Positions 7,938-15,829 of a DNA stretch of 53,085 bases are shown piece after piece. Positions within the stretch are counted from its first letter, which is position 1, and every line of letters starts with the position of its first letter. Source of the DNA: Clostridiales bacterium (GTDB lineage: Bacteria > Bacillota > Clostridia > Christensenellales > Aristaeellaceae); contig JAAYLK010000078.1 in NCBI GenBank assembly GCA_012521895.1, forward strand, positions 1 through 53,085, written 5' to 3'. Below the pieces are notes generated by a model. It was not told where the DNA came from, searched no databases, and worked only from the letters and a program-made list of their open reading frames with translations. The position numbers were made by a program, and so were the translations under genes.

Positions 7938-8804
7938 TCAAAACAATCTGTCAACTTGATTGATACCCGCATGACCCGGGGCGTTAAACTTCTCCAGGAA
8001 GGAAACGCTGTCCTCGCTCTCATCCTCTTTGTAGCTCAGCAGAGTGGCCAGGTTGACATTCTCGGAGGAGGCGATGATGTTGTCGATGATGTTGGAGCGC
8101 TCCTCCTCCAGCTCCTTAAGCAGCCGTTTGACCCGCGCGCGCTTGCCGCCGTCCTCGCTTTTGGTGACCCGGCAGACGCAGGTGATGGTCCTGATGCCCG
8201 TGGAGGCAAGCCAGGCGCGCACCGCCTTCTCCCTCACCAGGTACAACGGACGCACCAGCTCCATGCCCTCAAAGTTTTCACTCTTGAGCTTTGGCAACAT
8301 GGCCTTGAACTGGCCGCCATAGAGGATGGAGAGCAGGATGGTCTCCGCCGCGTCGTCACGGTGGTGGCCCAGGGCGATCTTGTTGCAGCCGCGCAGCTTG
8401 GCCTGTTTGTATAGGTGCCCCCTTCGCATGGAGGCGCACACATGGCAGGGCGAGGTGGCCACGGTGTCCACGATGGAATAAATGTCCGTCTCAAACACAT
8501 AGGGCTCAATGCCAAGCATGGCGGCTGCGTCCAGCACGCCCTGGCGGTTTTGCTCGCTGTAGCCCGGGTCCATGGAGATGAAGTCCAGTTCAAAGGGCAC
8601 CTTGCTGTATTTTTTCAAGACCTGCATGCACTTTGCCAGCAGCAGGGAATCCTTGCCGCCGGAGAGGCAGACGGCGATTTTATCCCCTGGCAGCGCCATG
8701 CCATAGTTCTTGACGGCGGTCAGAAAGGGGGTCCAGATGGTCTTGCGGAACCTGGTGGTCAGGTCGTGCTCAATGGGGTCACGGGGGTGGGTGGTCTTGC
8801 TCAA
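7938..8804 (-). CDS. TtcA-like tRNA 2-thiolation ATPase (PP-loop)
   Basis: 288 residues. The PP-loop motif CLSGGKDSLLLAK (about 46-58) binds ATP to adenylate the target base. The cysteine pair CHVC (about 119-122) with MRRG and a downstream TCVC segment match the iron-sulfur TtcA family, which puts 2-thiocytidine in the anticodon loop of tRNA. GHHRDDAAETILLSILYGG is the typical central motif. The start is a TTG, selected because AGGAGG lies five bases before it and no ATG fits. It is the first gene of a unit with degV and is divergent from the inositol phosphatase gene. Confidence 0.85.
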   Translation of the reverse strand: MSKTTHPRDPIEHDLTTRFRKTIWTPFLTAVKNYGMALPGDKIAVCLSGGKDSLLLAKCMQVLKKYSKVPFELDFISMDPGYSEQNRQGVLDAAAMLGIEPYVFETDIYSIVDTVATSPCHVCASMRRGHLYKQAKLRGCNKIALGHHRDDAAETILLSILYGGQFKAMLPKLKSENFEGMELVRPLYLVREKAVRAWLASTGIRTITCVCRVTKSEDGGKRARVKRLLKELEEERSNIIDNIIASSENVNLATLLSYKEDESEDSVSFLEKFNAPGHAGINQVDRLF

Positions 8805-8846
8805 AAACGCCTCCTGAATGATTGGGTTTCACCAGTGGTATCATGC

Positions 8847-8852
8847 TATAAT
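8847..8852 (+). promoter_or_regulatory. -10 element of the suhB-like/PHP operon
   Basis: TATAAT 32 bases before the ATG at 8884. No good -35 is visible at 16-18 bases, so only the -10 is claimed. Confidence 0.4.
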
Positions 8853-8883
8853 CATGGCAGTTCGTCAATGAAGGAGTTGCCCT

Positions 8884-9678
8884 ATGTTGAAAAAAGTTGA
8901 GTCCATCATAAGGGAAGCCGCCCTGATTATGCAAAGCGCGCTCCCTGAGGGCATCGACGCGAAGGAAGGCCACGCCAATTTTGTCACAAAGGCCGACCGT
9001 GAAACCCAGGACTTTCTGGAAACCAGGCTGCAAGCCCTGCTGCCTGACAGCGTAGTGTTTGGCGAAGAAAAGGTGAATGAGCCCTTGAGCGACGCGCCGA
9101 CCTGGGTGGTGGACCCCATTGACGGCACCACCAACTACATCCATGGCCTGGGCCACTCCGCCATCTCTGTGGCGCTGGCGCTGAACAGGAAGCTGGTGCT
9201 GGCCGCTGTCTACAACCCCTACCAGGATGAATTTTTCCTGGCGCGCCATGGCAAGGGCGCCTACCTAAACGGCGAGCCCATCTCCTGCGCGCGGCGGCCG
9301 CTTGACAAAGCGCTGACCTTCTTTGGCACCTCGCCCTACAAGGCCGCCATGGCGGAGCAGACTTTCAAAACCGCCTACACCCTGATGCGAAAGACGGTGG
9401 ATGTGCGCAGGATGGGCTCAGCCGTGCTGGACCTGGCGGCCATCGCCTGCGGACGGGCGGACATCTTCTTTGAGTTCTCCCTCTCACCCTGGGATTACGC
9501 GGCCGGCAAACTGCTGATTGAGGAGGCCGGCGGGGTTTTCCGGCTGATGAACCTGGGCAATGAAGAATTGGATTTTTCCACCACCGGGGCGGTCTTTGCC
9601 GCCAACAGCGTCTGCGCCGGGGAGGCCTATGACATCATTTTCAAGGATTATCAACTGCTTAAGGAGGGCTTGGCATGA
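8884..9678 (+). CDS. suhB: Inositol monophosphatase family protein
   Basis: 264 residues, ATG preceded by GAAGGAG. Magnesium- or lithium-sensitive phosphatase fold. Metal ligands appear in GEEKVNE (about 59-65) and WVVDPIDGTTNYIHG (about 75-89). The C-terminal motif WDYAAGKLLIEEAGG (about 203-217) completes the active site. The family acts on inositol phosphates, 3'-phosphoadenosine phosphate or histidinol phosphate. The overlapping downstream PHP phosphatase makes a phosphatase pair, but the actual substrate is unknown. Its stop overlaps the next start by four bases (ATGA). Confidence 0.9.
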   Translation: MLKKVESIIREAALIMQSALPEGIDAKEGHANFVTKADRETQDFLETRLQALLPDSVVFGEEKVNEPLSDAPTWVVDPIDGTTNYIHGLGHSAISVALALNRKLVLAAVYNPYQDEFFLARHGKGAYLNGEPISCARRPLDKALTFFGTSPYKAAMAEQTFKTAYTLMRKTVDVRRMGSAVLDLAAIACGRADIFFEFSLSPWDYAAGKLLIEEAGGVFRLMNLGNEELDFSTTGAVFAANSVCAGEAYDIIFKDYQLLKEGLA

Positions 9679-10499
9679 TTGACCGCTCATCCCCCCATGT
9701 ACACACCCAGTATTGCGACGGCAAGAGCACCGCGCGGGAGATGGTTCAAAGCGCGCTTGACAAAAACTTCGTCAGCCTGGGCTTTTCCAGCCATGCCCTG
9801 CAGAACTTTGACCTGGCCTATGCCCTGACCCCGGAAGATGAAATAAGCTACATCGCGGAAATCAAGCAGCTGAAAGGAGAGTATGCGGACAGGCTGCCCA
9901 TCTGGCTGGGCATGGAGCGGGACTCCCTGTCCATCGCCGACCGCGGTAAGTTTGAATACGTCATCGGTTCCGTCCATTACTTTGAGCCGCTGGTGGGCGA
10001 GAAGACGGCGGTGGACGGGCCAAAGGACCTGGTGCGGCAATTGATTGACTCCACCTTTTCCGGCGACGGCTTTCAGCTGACCCTGGCGTATTACAAACAG
10101 CTGGGCGAATACATCAGCCGGTACAAGCCTGACATCATCGGGCACTTTGACCTTATCAAGAAGCACCGCACGGCGCTGAACCTGTTTGAGGAAGAGGACC
10201 CAAAGTACATCAAGGCAGCCACCGAGGCCATGGACCTGTGCGTCACAGGCTGCAAACTGCTGGAGGTCAACACCGGGGCGCTGGCGCGTTCCGGCGCCAA
10301 GGAGCCCTACCCCAGTTTAAAACTCTTGGAATACTGGCGCTCCATCGGCGGGCAGGTCATCCTCTCCTCTGACTGCCATTACGCGCCTCAGCTGGACGCG
10401 GGCTATGACCTTGGTCTTGCCCTCATCAACAACGCGGGCTACAAAAAAGCCGCCTTTCTGGGGCGGCAGGATGATTTGTTTGAGTGGTGCGACCTCTGA
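9675..10499 (+). CDS. PHP-domain phosphatase, HisK-type histidinol-phosphatase
   Basis: 274 residues. The PHP metal-binding motifs are SPHVHTQYCDG (5-15, HxH), SSHALQ (about 38-43), a glutamate in GMERDS (about 76), VIGSVHYF (about 97-104), IIGHFDL (about 154-160) and SSDCHY (about 235-240). This pattern fits HisK histidinol-phosphate phosphatase (histidine synthesis, penultimate step). No other his gene is nearby, so a general phosphoester role is possible. Translation is coupled to the upstream phosphatase by an ATGA overlap. The gene converges on the 10501-12638 unit with only one base between stop codons. Confidence 0.85.
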   Translation: MIDRSSPHVHTQYCDGKSTAREMVQSALDKNFVSLGFSSHALQNFDLAYALTPEDEISYIAEIKQLKGEYADRLPIWLGMERDSLSIADRGKFEYVIGSVHYFEPLVGEKTAVDGPKDLVRQLIDSTFSGDGFQLTLAYYKQLGEYISRYKPDIIGHFDLIKKHRTALNLFEEEDPKYIKAATEAMDLCVTGCKLLEVNTGALARSGAKEPYPSLKLLEYWRSIGGQVILSSDCHYAPQLDAGYDLGLALINNAGYKKAAFLGRQDDLFEWCDL

Positions 10500-10500
10500 T

Positions 10501-10977
10501 TTAAACCTGAAGGCTTGAACTGAGGCGCTGCTCCCGTTGGTCAATCAGCGCCTTGAGGCGCTGGCCGCGCTGCTTGACGCGGTAGGCGGTGAGTATCTGG
10601 CTGCGGTACTTGTCCAGCATCACGCGCACCGACACCGCGATGGGCACTGCCGGCAGCGCCCCCAGGCCAGCCGCCATGGCCGCGGCGCCCGCCGCCAGGC
10701 CAGCGCCTGTCTTGATCGCGCGGTAGGAGCCGTCCTGCAGAGCGGCTTTTTGCGTTTTGCGGCCCAGGATGACCTTGCCTTGCTCGGTGATGGCGATGAT
10801 GGCAAAGGGCAGGCCCATGCTCAGGGTGCCCATCAATTCGGCCAGCAGGCCAGAGTCTTCCATCAGCCCCAGGCTGATGGACACCTCATCCAGGTGGCTC
10901 AAGGCTGTGGTGATGCCGTCTGTCAGCGTGCTCTTGCTTTTGTTTTGATAGTTTTCCAATAATTCCTTATATTCCAT
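10501..10977 (-). CDS. Hypothetical protein with hydrophobic segments, PRPP-synthetase operon
   Basis: 158 residues, no recognised domain. An amphipathic N-terminal part is followed by a hydrophobic stretch (about 44-64, LLAELMGTLSMGLPFAIIAI). After a basic linker comes a Gly/Ala-rich hydrophobic stretch (about 90-120) resembling a glycine-zipper. The C-terminus is basic and helical. It is the last gene of a three-gene unit: its ATG comes one base after the upstream stop (TGATATG). Membrane association is likely, function unknown. Confidence 0.7.
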   Translation of the reverse strand: MEYKELLENYQNKSKSTLTDGITTALSHLDEVSISLGLMEDSGLLAELMGTLSMGLPFAIIAITEQGKVILGRKTQKAALQDGSYRAIKTGAGLAAGAAAMAAGLGALPAVPIAVSVRVMLDKYRSQILTAYRVKQRGQRLKALIDQREQRLSSSLQV

Positions 10978-10978
10978 A

Positions 10979-11425
10979 TCACTTTACCAAGGCGTTGACC
11001 AGGGTGGTGATCACCCAGGCGCCGCCGATGATGGCAGCCAGCCAGGTGGCCTGGCGCAGGATGCTTTTCAGCCCCGATTCCCCTTTTTGGCGTTTCTCCG
11101 CCTTCTGGCTAAGGGCGTCCACCTTTTTGGCCAGGTCGTTCAGTTTCTTTTCGTTCTCGCGCAGCTGCCTGGCCAGCTTGTCCTGTTCATCCGCCTGCAG
11201 GTGCAGGGTGGTCCGCAGGCCTTCCTGGTCGGCGGACAGGCCTTCGGCCACAATCACCATGTCCCGGGTGAAGTCCTCCACCAAGCGGGGCAGTTCCTTC
11301 CCCGAGATGGAGTCCACCGCGCCTTGGATGAAGTCCCTGGATTTGCTGAGCAGGTTGCCCTTCTTATCCGCTTGCGCGGCCGGCACCCCCTTGTCCTTGG
11401 GGACGGGCAGCTGCTGGCCGTCCAT
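10979..11425 (-). CDS. Coiled-coil protein with C-terminal membrane anchor
   Basis: 148 residues. Residues about 70-115 are heptad-like (LRENEKKLNDLAKKVDALSQ), indicating a coiled coil. A single hydrophobic segment near the C-terminus (about 125-146, WLAAIIGGAWVITTLVNALV) makes it a tail-anchored type. No family is recognised. The start ATG sits one base after the stop of the PRPP-synthetase-like gene (TAAGATG), so it is translated in tandem with that gene. It could scaffold or localise the synthetase at the membrane, but this is inference only. Confidence 0.7.
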   Translation of the reverse strand: MDGQQLPVPKDKGVPAAQADKKGNLLSKSRDFIQGAVDSISGKELPRLVEDFTRDMVIVAEGLSADQEGLRTTLHLQADEQDKLARQLRENEKKLNDLAKKVDALSQKAEKRQKGESGLKSILRQATWLAAIIGGAWVITTLVNALVK

Positions 11426-11426
11426 C

Positions 11427-12638
11427 TTAGACCAGGCTGATGCCGCTGGCGGCCTGCTCGGCGCGGTAGCGGGACATCAGGGCTTGGATGCGGTTGTAGG
11501 GGTTGAGCAAGGCCGACAGGCTGCGGTCGTGGTTGAGGGTGGCGATGAGGTAGGAGATGTACTTGCTCATGTCCGCTTCCACAAACCATTTGGCGGCCTT
11601 CAGCTCCGGGGGGCGGTAGGTCATGTTGGTGGCCACCACGCGGCTGATGATGCCCTGCTGGTAGGCCTCCTCAAACTCCTGGATGCCGTTGGTGAAAAAG
11701 GCGAAGGTGACGATGCAGAAGATGCGCTTGGCCTTGCGCTTTTTAAGCTCCTTGGCCAACTCCAGCATGGACTCGCCGGAGGAGAGGATATCGTCGGCCA
11801 CGATGATGTCCTTGCCTTCTACCGAGTCGCCCAGGTACTCATGCGCCACGATGGGGTTGCGCCCGGAGACGATGGTGGTGTAGTCGCGGCGCTTGTAGAA
11901 CATGCCCAGTTCCAGAGCCATGACGGAGGCGTAGTAGATGTTGCGCTGGACGGCGCCTTCATCGGGGCTGACCACCATCAGGTTGTCCTTGTCAATGTGC
12001 AGGTCTTTCACCGAGCGCAGCAGGGCTTTGAGCATCTGGTAGGTGGGCATGACGTTTTCAAAGCCGCACAGCGGGATGGCGTTCATCACGCGGGAGTCGT
12101 GGGCGTCAAAGGTGATGATGTTGGCAACGCCCATGCTTTGCAATTCCTGCAGCGCCATGGCGGCGTCCAGGCTTTCGCGGGTGTTGCGGCGGTGTTGGCG
12201 GCTTTCATACAGCATGGGCATGATGACATTGACGCGTTTGGCCTTGCCGGCGATGGCGGCGATGATGCGCTTCAGGTCCTGAAAGTGGTCGTCCGGGGAC
12301 ATGGGCACTTCCATGTCGTACATGCGGTATTTGACGTTGTAGGCGCACACGTCCACCAGGATATAGATGTCATAGCCGCGCACGCTTTCCTTGATGACCC
12401 CCTTGCCCTCCCCCGTGCCAAAGCGCGGGCAGGCGGCGTCAATGAGGAAGCCCTCGCGCCCCAAGCCAGGTGAGGTATAGAACTCTTCGTCCTGCAGATC
12501 CTGAAGCTCATGCCATTTGAGCAGGTAGTTGTTGACGTTGCCGCCCAGCTCATCAATGCCGTTCATGGCGATGATGCCAAGGGGCCCATAGGGCATGTTG
12601 TTCAGGTTCTGACCCCACTCTGACAGAAAATTGTCCAT
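11427..12638 (-). CDS. Divergent long ribose-phosphate pyrophosphokinase (PRPP synthetase)
   Basis: 403 residues, against about 315 for ordinary Prs. The product would be PRPP from ribose 5-phosphate and ATP. Aligned features: MPMLYESRQHRR (about 140-151, replacing the usual YxRQDR loop), ITFDAHDSRVMNAIP (175-189, equivalent to DLHAxQIQGFF), SPDEGAV (224-230), the catalytic-loop KRRD (249-252), and the PRPP loop VADDILSSGES (280-290). The N-terminal 60 and C-terminal 60 residues are extra. Long Prs-like proteins of this type occur in Clostridia. It opens a tightly coupled unit with two small membrane-associated proteins. purR, whose effector in Bacillus is PRPP, lies 1.7 kb away on the other strand. 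Confidence 0.85.
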   Translation of the reverse strand: MDNFLSEWGQNLNNMPYGPLGIIAMNGIDELGGNVNNYLLKWHELQDLQDEEFYTSPGLGREGFLIDAACPRFGTGEGKGVIKESVRGYDIYILVDVCAYNVKYRMYDMEVPMSPDDHFQDLKRIIAAIAGKAKRVNVIMPMLYESRQHRRNTRESLDAAMALQELQSMGVANIITFDAHDSRVMNAIPLCGFENVMPTYQMLKALLRSVKDLHIDKDNLMVVSPDEGAVQRNIYYASVMALELGMFYKRRDYTTIVSGRNPIVAHEYLGDSVEGKDIIVADDILSSGESMLELAKELKKRKAKRIFCIVTFAFFTNGIQEFEEAYQQGIISRVVATNMTYRPPELKAAKWFVEADMSKYISYLIATLNHDRSLSALLNPYNRIQALMSRYRAEQAASGISLV

Positions 12639-12682
12639 CCCGTTTCTCCTCCGCCTTTGTGTTTATTTCGTTTGCTTTGGGT

Positions 12683-14218
12683 TTATTCCTGGGTGGCCAG
12701 CAGGCTCAAGGCCAGCCGGGGCAGGATTTCCTCCTGGCCGTCCTCCGTCTGGCCATTGTTCATGCCGGCCATGGTGCCATAGGCGCGCACGGCGGTGTTC
12801 AGCGCCTGGGCGGGCTCGGCCTCGCTGACAAAGAGCAGCACATCAGAAAAACCGCTGTCCGTTTTGGCGGTGGCCACGCGCAGCACCCAGGAGTCAGTCA
12901 GGTTATCCTTGCCCACCAGGGTGCCGGAAAACTGCAGCATCTTGCCGTCATAGGCATCCGGATTCTGCGAGAGCTCCTGGTAGCTGGGGCTTAAGGCGCT
13001 TTGGCGCAGCAGCTCCTCGCGCGCTTCCTGGCTCAAGGTCTTGAGCGGGTTGTACTGGAAGATGCGGTCTTGCAGGTTCTTTTTGGACAGCACCAGGCGG
13101 ATGTCATAGCTGCCTTCCTGGACGGTGGGCACGGTGAAGCTGAAGCTGCCGTCCCGGGCGACGTTCTTGCTGGTGGTTTCGCCGTTTACATGGAGGGTGG
13201 CCCTGACGCCGGCTTCCTCGGTGATGCCCGAAAGGATGACTTCATCCCCGGACAGGGTCAGCCCCGGGGCTGAGGTAATCTGCACCGGAATCAGCCCTTC
13301 CTGGTAGCGGATGTTGTAGGACCTGGACAAGTCATCAAAGCCGGGTGCCTGGACCGTCAGCGTCATCACATAGACATCCTGGGCGGGCAGCTCAATGGGC
13401 AGGCTGTAGTTGCCGGCTTTGTTGGCCGTGGTCTTGAAGACCTTCTGCGCGCTGTTGGTGAAGGAGATGAGCACTGCCTCCAGCGTGGCTTCGGGCTTGG
13501 TTTTGCCCTTCATAGTGAAGCCGGCCTTGCTGGTTTCCACCGGCGCCGTGGCGGATTCATCCAGGGAGATGGGCAGCGGCGGCAGCGGCAGCACCTGGGT
13601 GAAGGTGAATGTGTCAAAGACCTTGTTGAGCGCCGTGTTGTCCTTGGCGCCCAGTTGGCGGCCAAAGACCTGCATGTCCACCGTGATGGTGTGGCCGTTG
13701 CGCACGGTGCGGCGCTGGTAGCCCCTGCGCACCACTTCATTGCCCAGGCGGTAAGAATAGCGCAATTGCAGGAAGCGGCCAATCTTGGCGAAGTTCTTCC
13801 AGGAGACCGAGTCATAGCGGTAGCCAAGCACCGAATAGGCGCCGGAAGCGCCGTGGGAAACGCGGTACTTGGCGCGCACGGCGGAATCATGGGCATTGAT
13901 GTCAAACAGCTGTTCGCCATCCACGTCTTTCAGCGCCGTGATCACCAGCATCCGGTCGTTCGTGTCATCATAGGCCTGCAGCAGGATGCCGCGGGCCGTG
14001 AAATCCGCCGCCCAGGAGGCCACTGAGCCGCCCTTGCTTTGGATGAAGGCCTCGTTGGCCTGCAGGTTGTCAGGGGTCAGCACCGGGTCGTACACGCCGT
14101 CCGGCAGCGTCACAGCCGCGTAAATGGCGGGAAATTGATGCTCCGCCGCGGACGCGGACGGGACCAGGCCCAGCAGCAGGGCCGCCAGGAGCAATATGGG
14201 GATGAAGCGTTTACGCAT
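12683..14218 (-). CDS. Secreted multidomain protein of unknown function
   Basis: About 511 residues. I chose the ATG with AGGAGG six bases upstream; a GTG one codon earlier is also open. Signal peptide: MRKRF, hydrophobic core, cleavage after SASA (about 22-25). No lipobox. Residues 25-205 form an alpha/beta domain I do not recognise. Residues 225-385 read as two beta-sandwich or Ig-like modules (KAGFTMKGKTKPEATL…, GLTLSGDEVILSGITEEAGV…) with GSFSFTVP and YDIRLVL strands. The last about 100 residues (SPSYQELSQNPDAYDGKMLQFSGTLVG…) resemble an OB-like small domain. Probably extracytoplasmic. It has its own promoter. Confidence 0.75.
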   Translation of the reverse strand: MRKRFIPILLLAALLLGLVPSASAAEHQFPAIYAAVTLPDGVYDPVLTPDNLQANEAFIQSKGGSVASWAADFTARGILLQAYDDTNDRMLVITALKDVDGEQLFDINAHDSAVRAKYRVSHGASGAYSVLGYRYDSVSWKNFAKIGRFLQLRYSYRLGNEVVRRGYQRRTVRNGHTITVDMQVFGRQLGAKDNTALNKVFDTFTFTQVLPLPPLPISLDESATAPVETSKAGFTMKGKTKPEATLEAVLISFTNSAQKVFKTTANKAGNYSLPIELPAQDVYVMTLTVQAPGFDDLSRSYNIRYQEGLIPVQITSAPGLTLSGDEVILSGITEEAGVRATLHVNGETTSKNVARDGSFSFTVPTVQEGSYDIRLVLSKKNLQDRIFQYNPLKTLSQEAREELLRQSALSPSYQELSQNPDAYDGKMLQFSGTLVGKDNLTDSWVLRVATAKTDSGFSDVLLFVSEAEPAQALNTAVRAYGTMAGMNNGQTEDGQEEILPRLALSLLATQE

Positions 14219-14247
14219 CACCGACCTCCTTCACTGTGTCTGGATTT

Positions 14248-14276
14248 ATCCTACCATATTTCCCCCGCGCCTTCAA
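14248..14276 (-). promoter_or_regulatory. Promoter of secreted protein 12683-14218
   Basis: Minus-strand TTGAAG (14271-14276), 17 bases, TAGGAT (14248-14253) with an upstream TGG extended -10. Confidence 0.6.
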
Positions 14277-14384
14277 CCGCGCGCGGCCCCGGGACGCGCC
14301 ATGAAAGGCGAACTTTTTTGTGAATTTTTCTGCAATCGTTTCCATTCATATGGTACAATACGCCCAACAAGCTTGAGGTGACGT

Positions 14385-15215
14385 ATGGAGAAGGTTAAAC
14401 GCGGCGAGCGGCTCATCGCCATGACCCGGATGCTGGTGGATGCCCCCAATCAAATCCTGCCCTTTCAGGTGTTTTGCGACAGGTTCCAGACAGCCAAGTC
14501 CACGGTGAGCGAAGACATCGCCATGATTGAAAAAGTCGTGGCCGGCTATCATTTGGGGCAGCTTGCTACCGTGACGGGCGCCGCGGGCGGGGTACGCTTC
14601 CGCCCCCTTCTGGCGTGGAAAGAGGCGCAGGAACTGCTGCTGCAGGTGGCGCAGACCTTGAACGCGCCCGACCGCATCCTGCCCGGCGGCTATCTCTACC
14701 TGTCGGACCTTCTGGCAAGCCCCGTGGTGACGCGCAAGATGGGCAGCATCATGGCGCGCCCCTGCTATGACTTGAACGTGGACTTTGTGCTGACCATGGA
14801 AACCAAGGGCATCCCGGTGGCGCTGATGACCGCCGAAGCCCTGGGCGTGCCGCTGGTGATCGCCCGGCGCAGCAGCAAGGTGTATGAGGGCAGCGCCGTG
14901 AACATCTCCTATCCTGACGGCACCGGCGGGATTGAGACCATGTCCCTGGCGCGGCGGGCAGTGGCCAACGGCCAGCGCGCCCTGATTGTGGACGACTTCA
15001 TGCGCCACGGCGGCACCGCCCAGGGCATGATTGCCCTGATGAAGGAGTTTGACACCCAGGTGGTGGGCCTGGCCTTCATGCTGGCGCAGCAGCGCGAGCA
15101 GCCCTTGACCGACCTGCCCGAGTGGCCGCTGATGACCTTCACGGGCGATGGCATCACGGAGCCCATCGTGGTCAGCCCCGCCAAGTGGATCATGGAGCAG
15201 GGGGACCGGCCCTGA
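14385..15215 (+). CDS. purR: Pur operon repressor PurR (Bacillus type)
   Basis: 276 residues. The N-terminal winged helix (about 1-75: GERLIAMTRMLVDAPNQI…CDRFQTAKSTVSEDIAMI) binds PurBox DNA. The C-terminal phosphoribosyltransferase-fold domain carries the PRPP loop ALIVDDFMRHGGTAQGM (about 199-215). In Bacillus, PRPP binding relieves repression of purine genes. A TACAAT box at 14354-14359 is the likely -10, with no clear -35. Its stop overlaps the pth start by one base (TGATG). The order purR-pth-mfd recalls the Bacillus purR-prs-pth-mfd neighbourhood, here without spoVG, glmU and the canonical prs between. Confidence 0.93.
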   Translation: MEKVKRGERLIAMTRMLVDAPNQILPFQVFCDRFQTAKSTVSEDIAMIEKVVAGYHLGQLATVTGAAGGVRFRPLLAWKEAQELLLQVAQTLNAPDRILPGGYLYLSDLLASPVVTRKMGSIMARPCYDLNVDFVLTMETKGIPVALMTAEALGVPLVIARRSSKVYEGSAVNISYPDGTGGIETMSLARRAVANGQRALIVDDFMRHGGTAQGMIALMKEFDTQVVGLAFMLAQQREQPLTDLPEWPLMTFTGDGITEPIVVSPAKWIMEQGDRP

Positions 15216-15829
15216 TGAAAGCCCTGGTCGGCCTGGGAAACCCCGGGCCCGAGTACGAGAGAACACGGCACAATGTGGGCTTTTTGGCGCTGGATGCCGC
15301 CGCCAGACTGCTGGGCCTTGCCGGTGAAAAGCGGCAGTTCAAGGGCCTTGTGATGGAAGGCCGCTACAAGAATGAGCGCGTGGTGCTGTTCAAACCCGCC
15401 ACCTACATGAACCTGTCTGGCGAAGCGCTGGTGGAACTGATGCACTGGTACAAGTTGGAGCCCCAGGACATCCTGGTGTTTTCAGATGACATTGACCTCT
15501 CCCCCGGCATGATGCGCCTGCGGGAAAAGGGCGGCGCCGGCACCCACAACGGCTGGCGCAGCATCCTCCAGCAGACCGCCAGCCAGGACTTTCCCCGCGC
15601 CCGCATCGGCATCGGCGCCCCGCCCCCGGGCTGGGAGCTGAAGGACTGGGTGCTGTCGCGCTGGGACAAGGAAGAGAAGGCGGGCGAGATTGACGATGCC
15701 ATCCAACTGGCCGCCAAGGCCGGGGTCAGTTTTTTGGAGCATGGGATGCAGCTCACCATGAACCAGTACAACATCAAGAGCAGGCCTCAAAAGCCCGCGT
15801 GCGAACCAAAGGAAAAGGATGAACCATAA
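15215..15829 (+). CDS. pth: Peptidyl-tRNA hydrolase
   Basis: 204 residues, starting MKALVGLGNPGPEYERTRHN. Hydrolyses peptidyl-tRNA released from stalled ribosomes. Catalytic and binding residues seen: N in GLGNPG (about 9), H in TRHNVGF (about 19), N in YMNLSG (about 67), the aspartate pair in SDDIDL (the family usually reads HDDLD, so the first residue is S here), and N in GTHNGWRS (about 110). Its frame is open upstream, but the ATG overlapping the purR stop is the proper start. It overlaps mfd by 11 bases. A basic C-terminal tail extends beyond the usual end. Confidence 0.95.
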   Translation: MKALVGLGNPGPEYERTRHNVGFLALDAAARLLGLAGEKRQFKGLVMEGRYKNERVVLFKPATYMNLSGEALVELMHWYKLEPQDILVFSDDIDLSPGMMRLREKGGAGTHNGWRSILQQTASQDFPRARIGIGAPPPGWELKDWVLSRWDKEEKAGEIDDAIQLAAKAGVSFLEHGMQLTMNQYNIKSRPQKPACEPKEKDEP

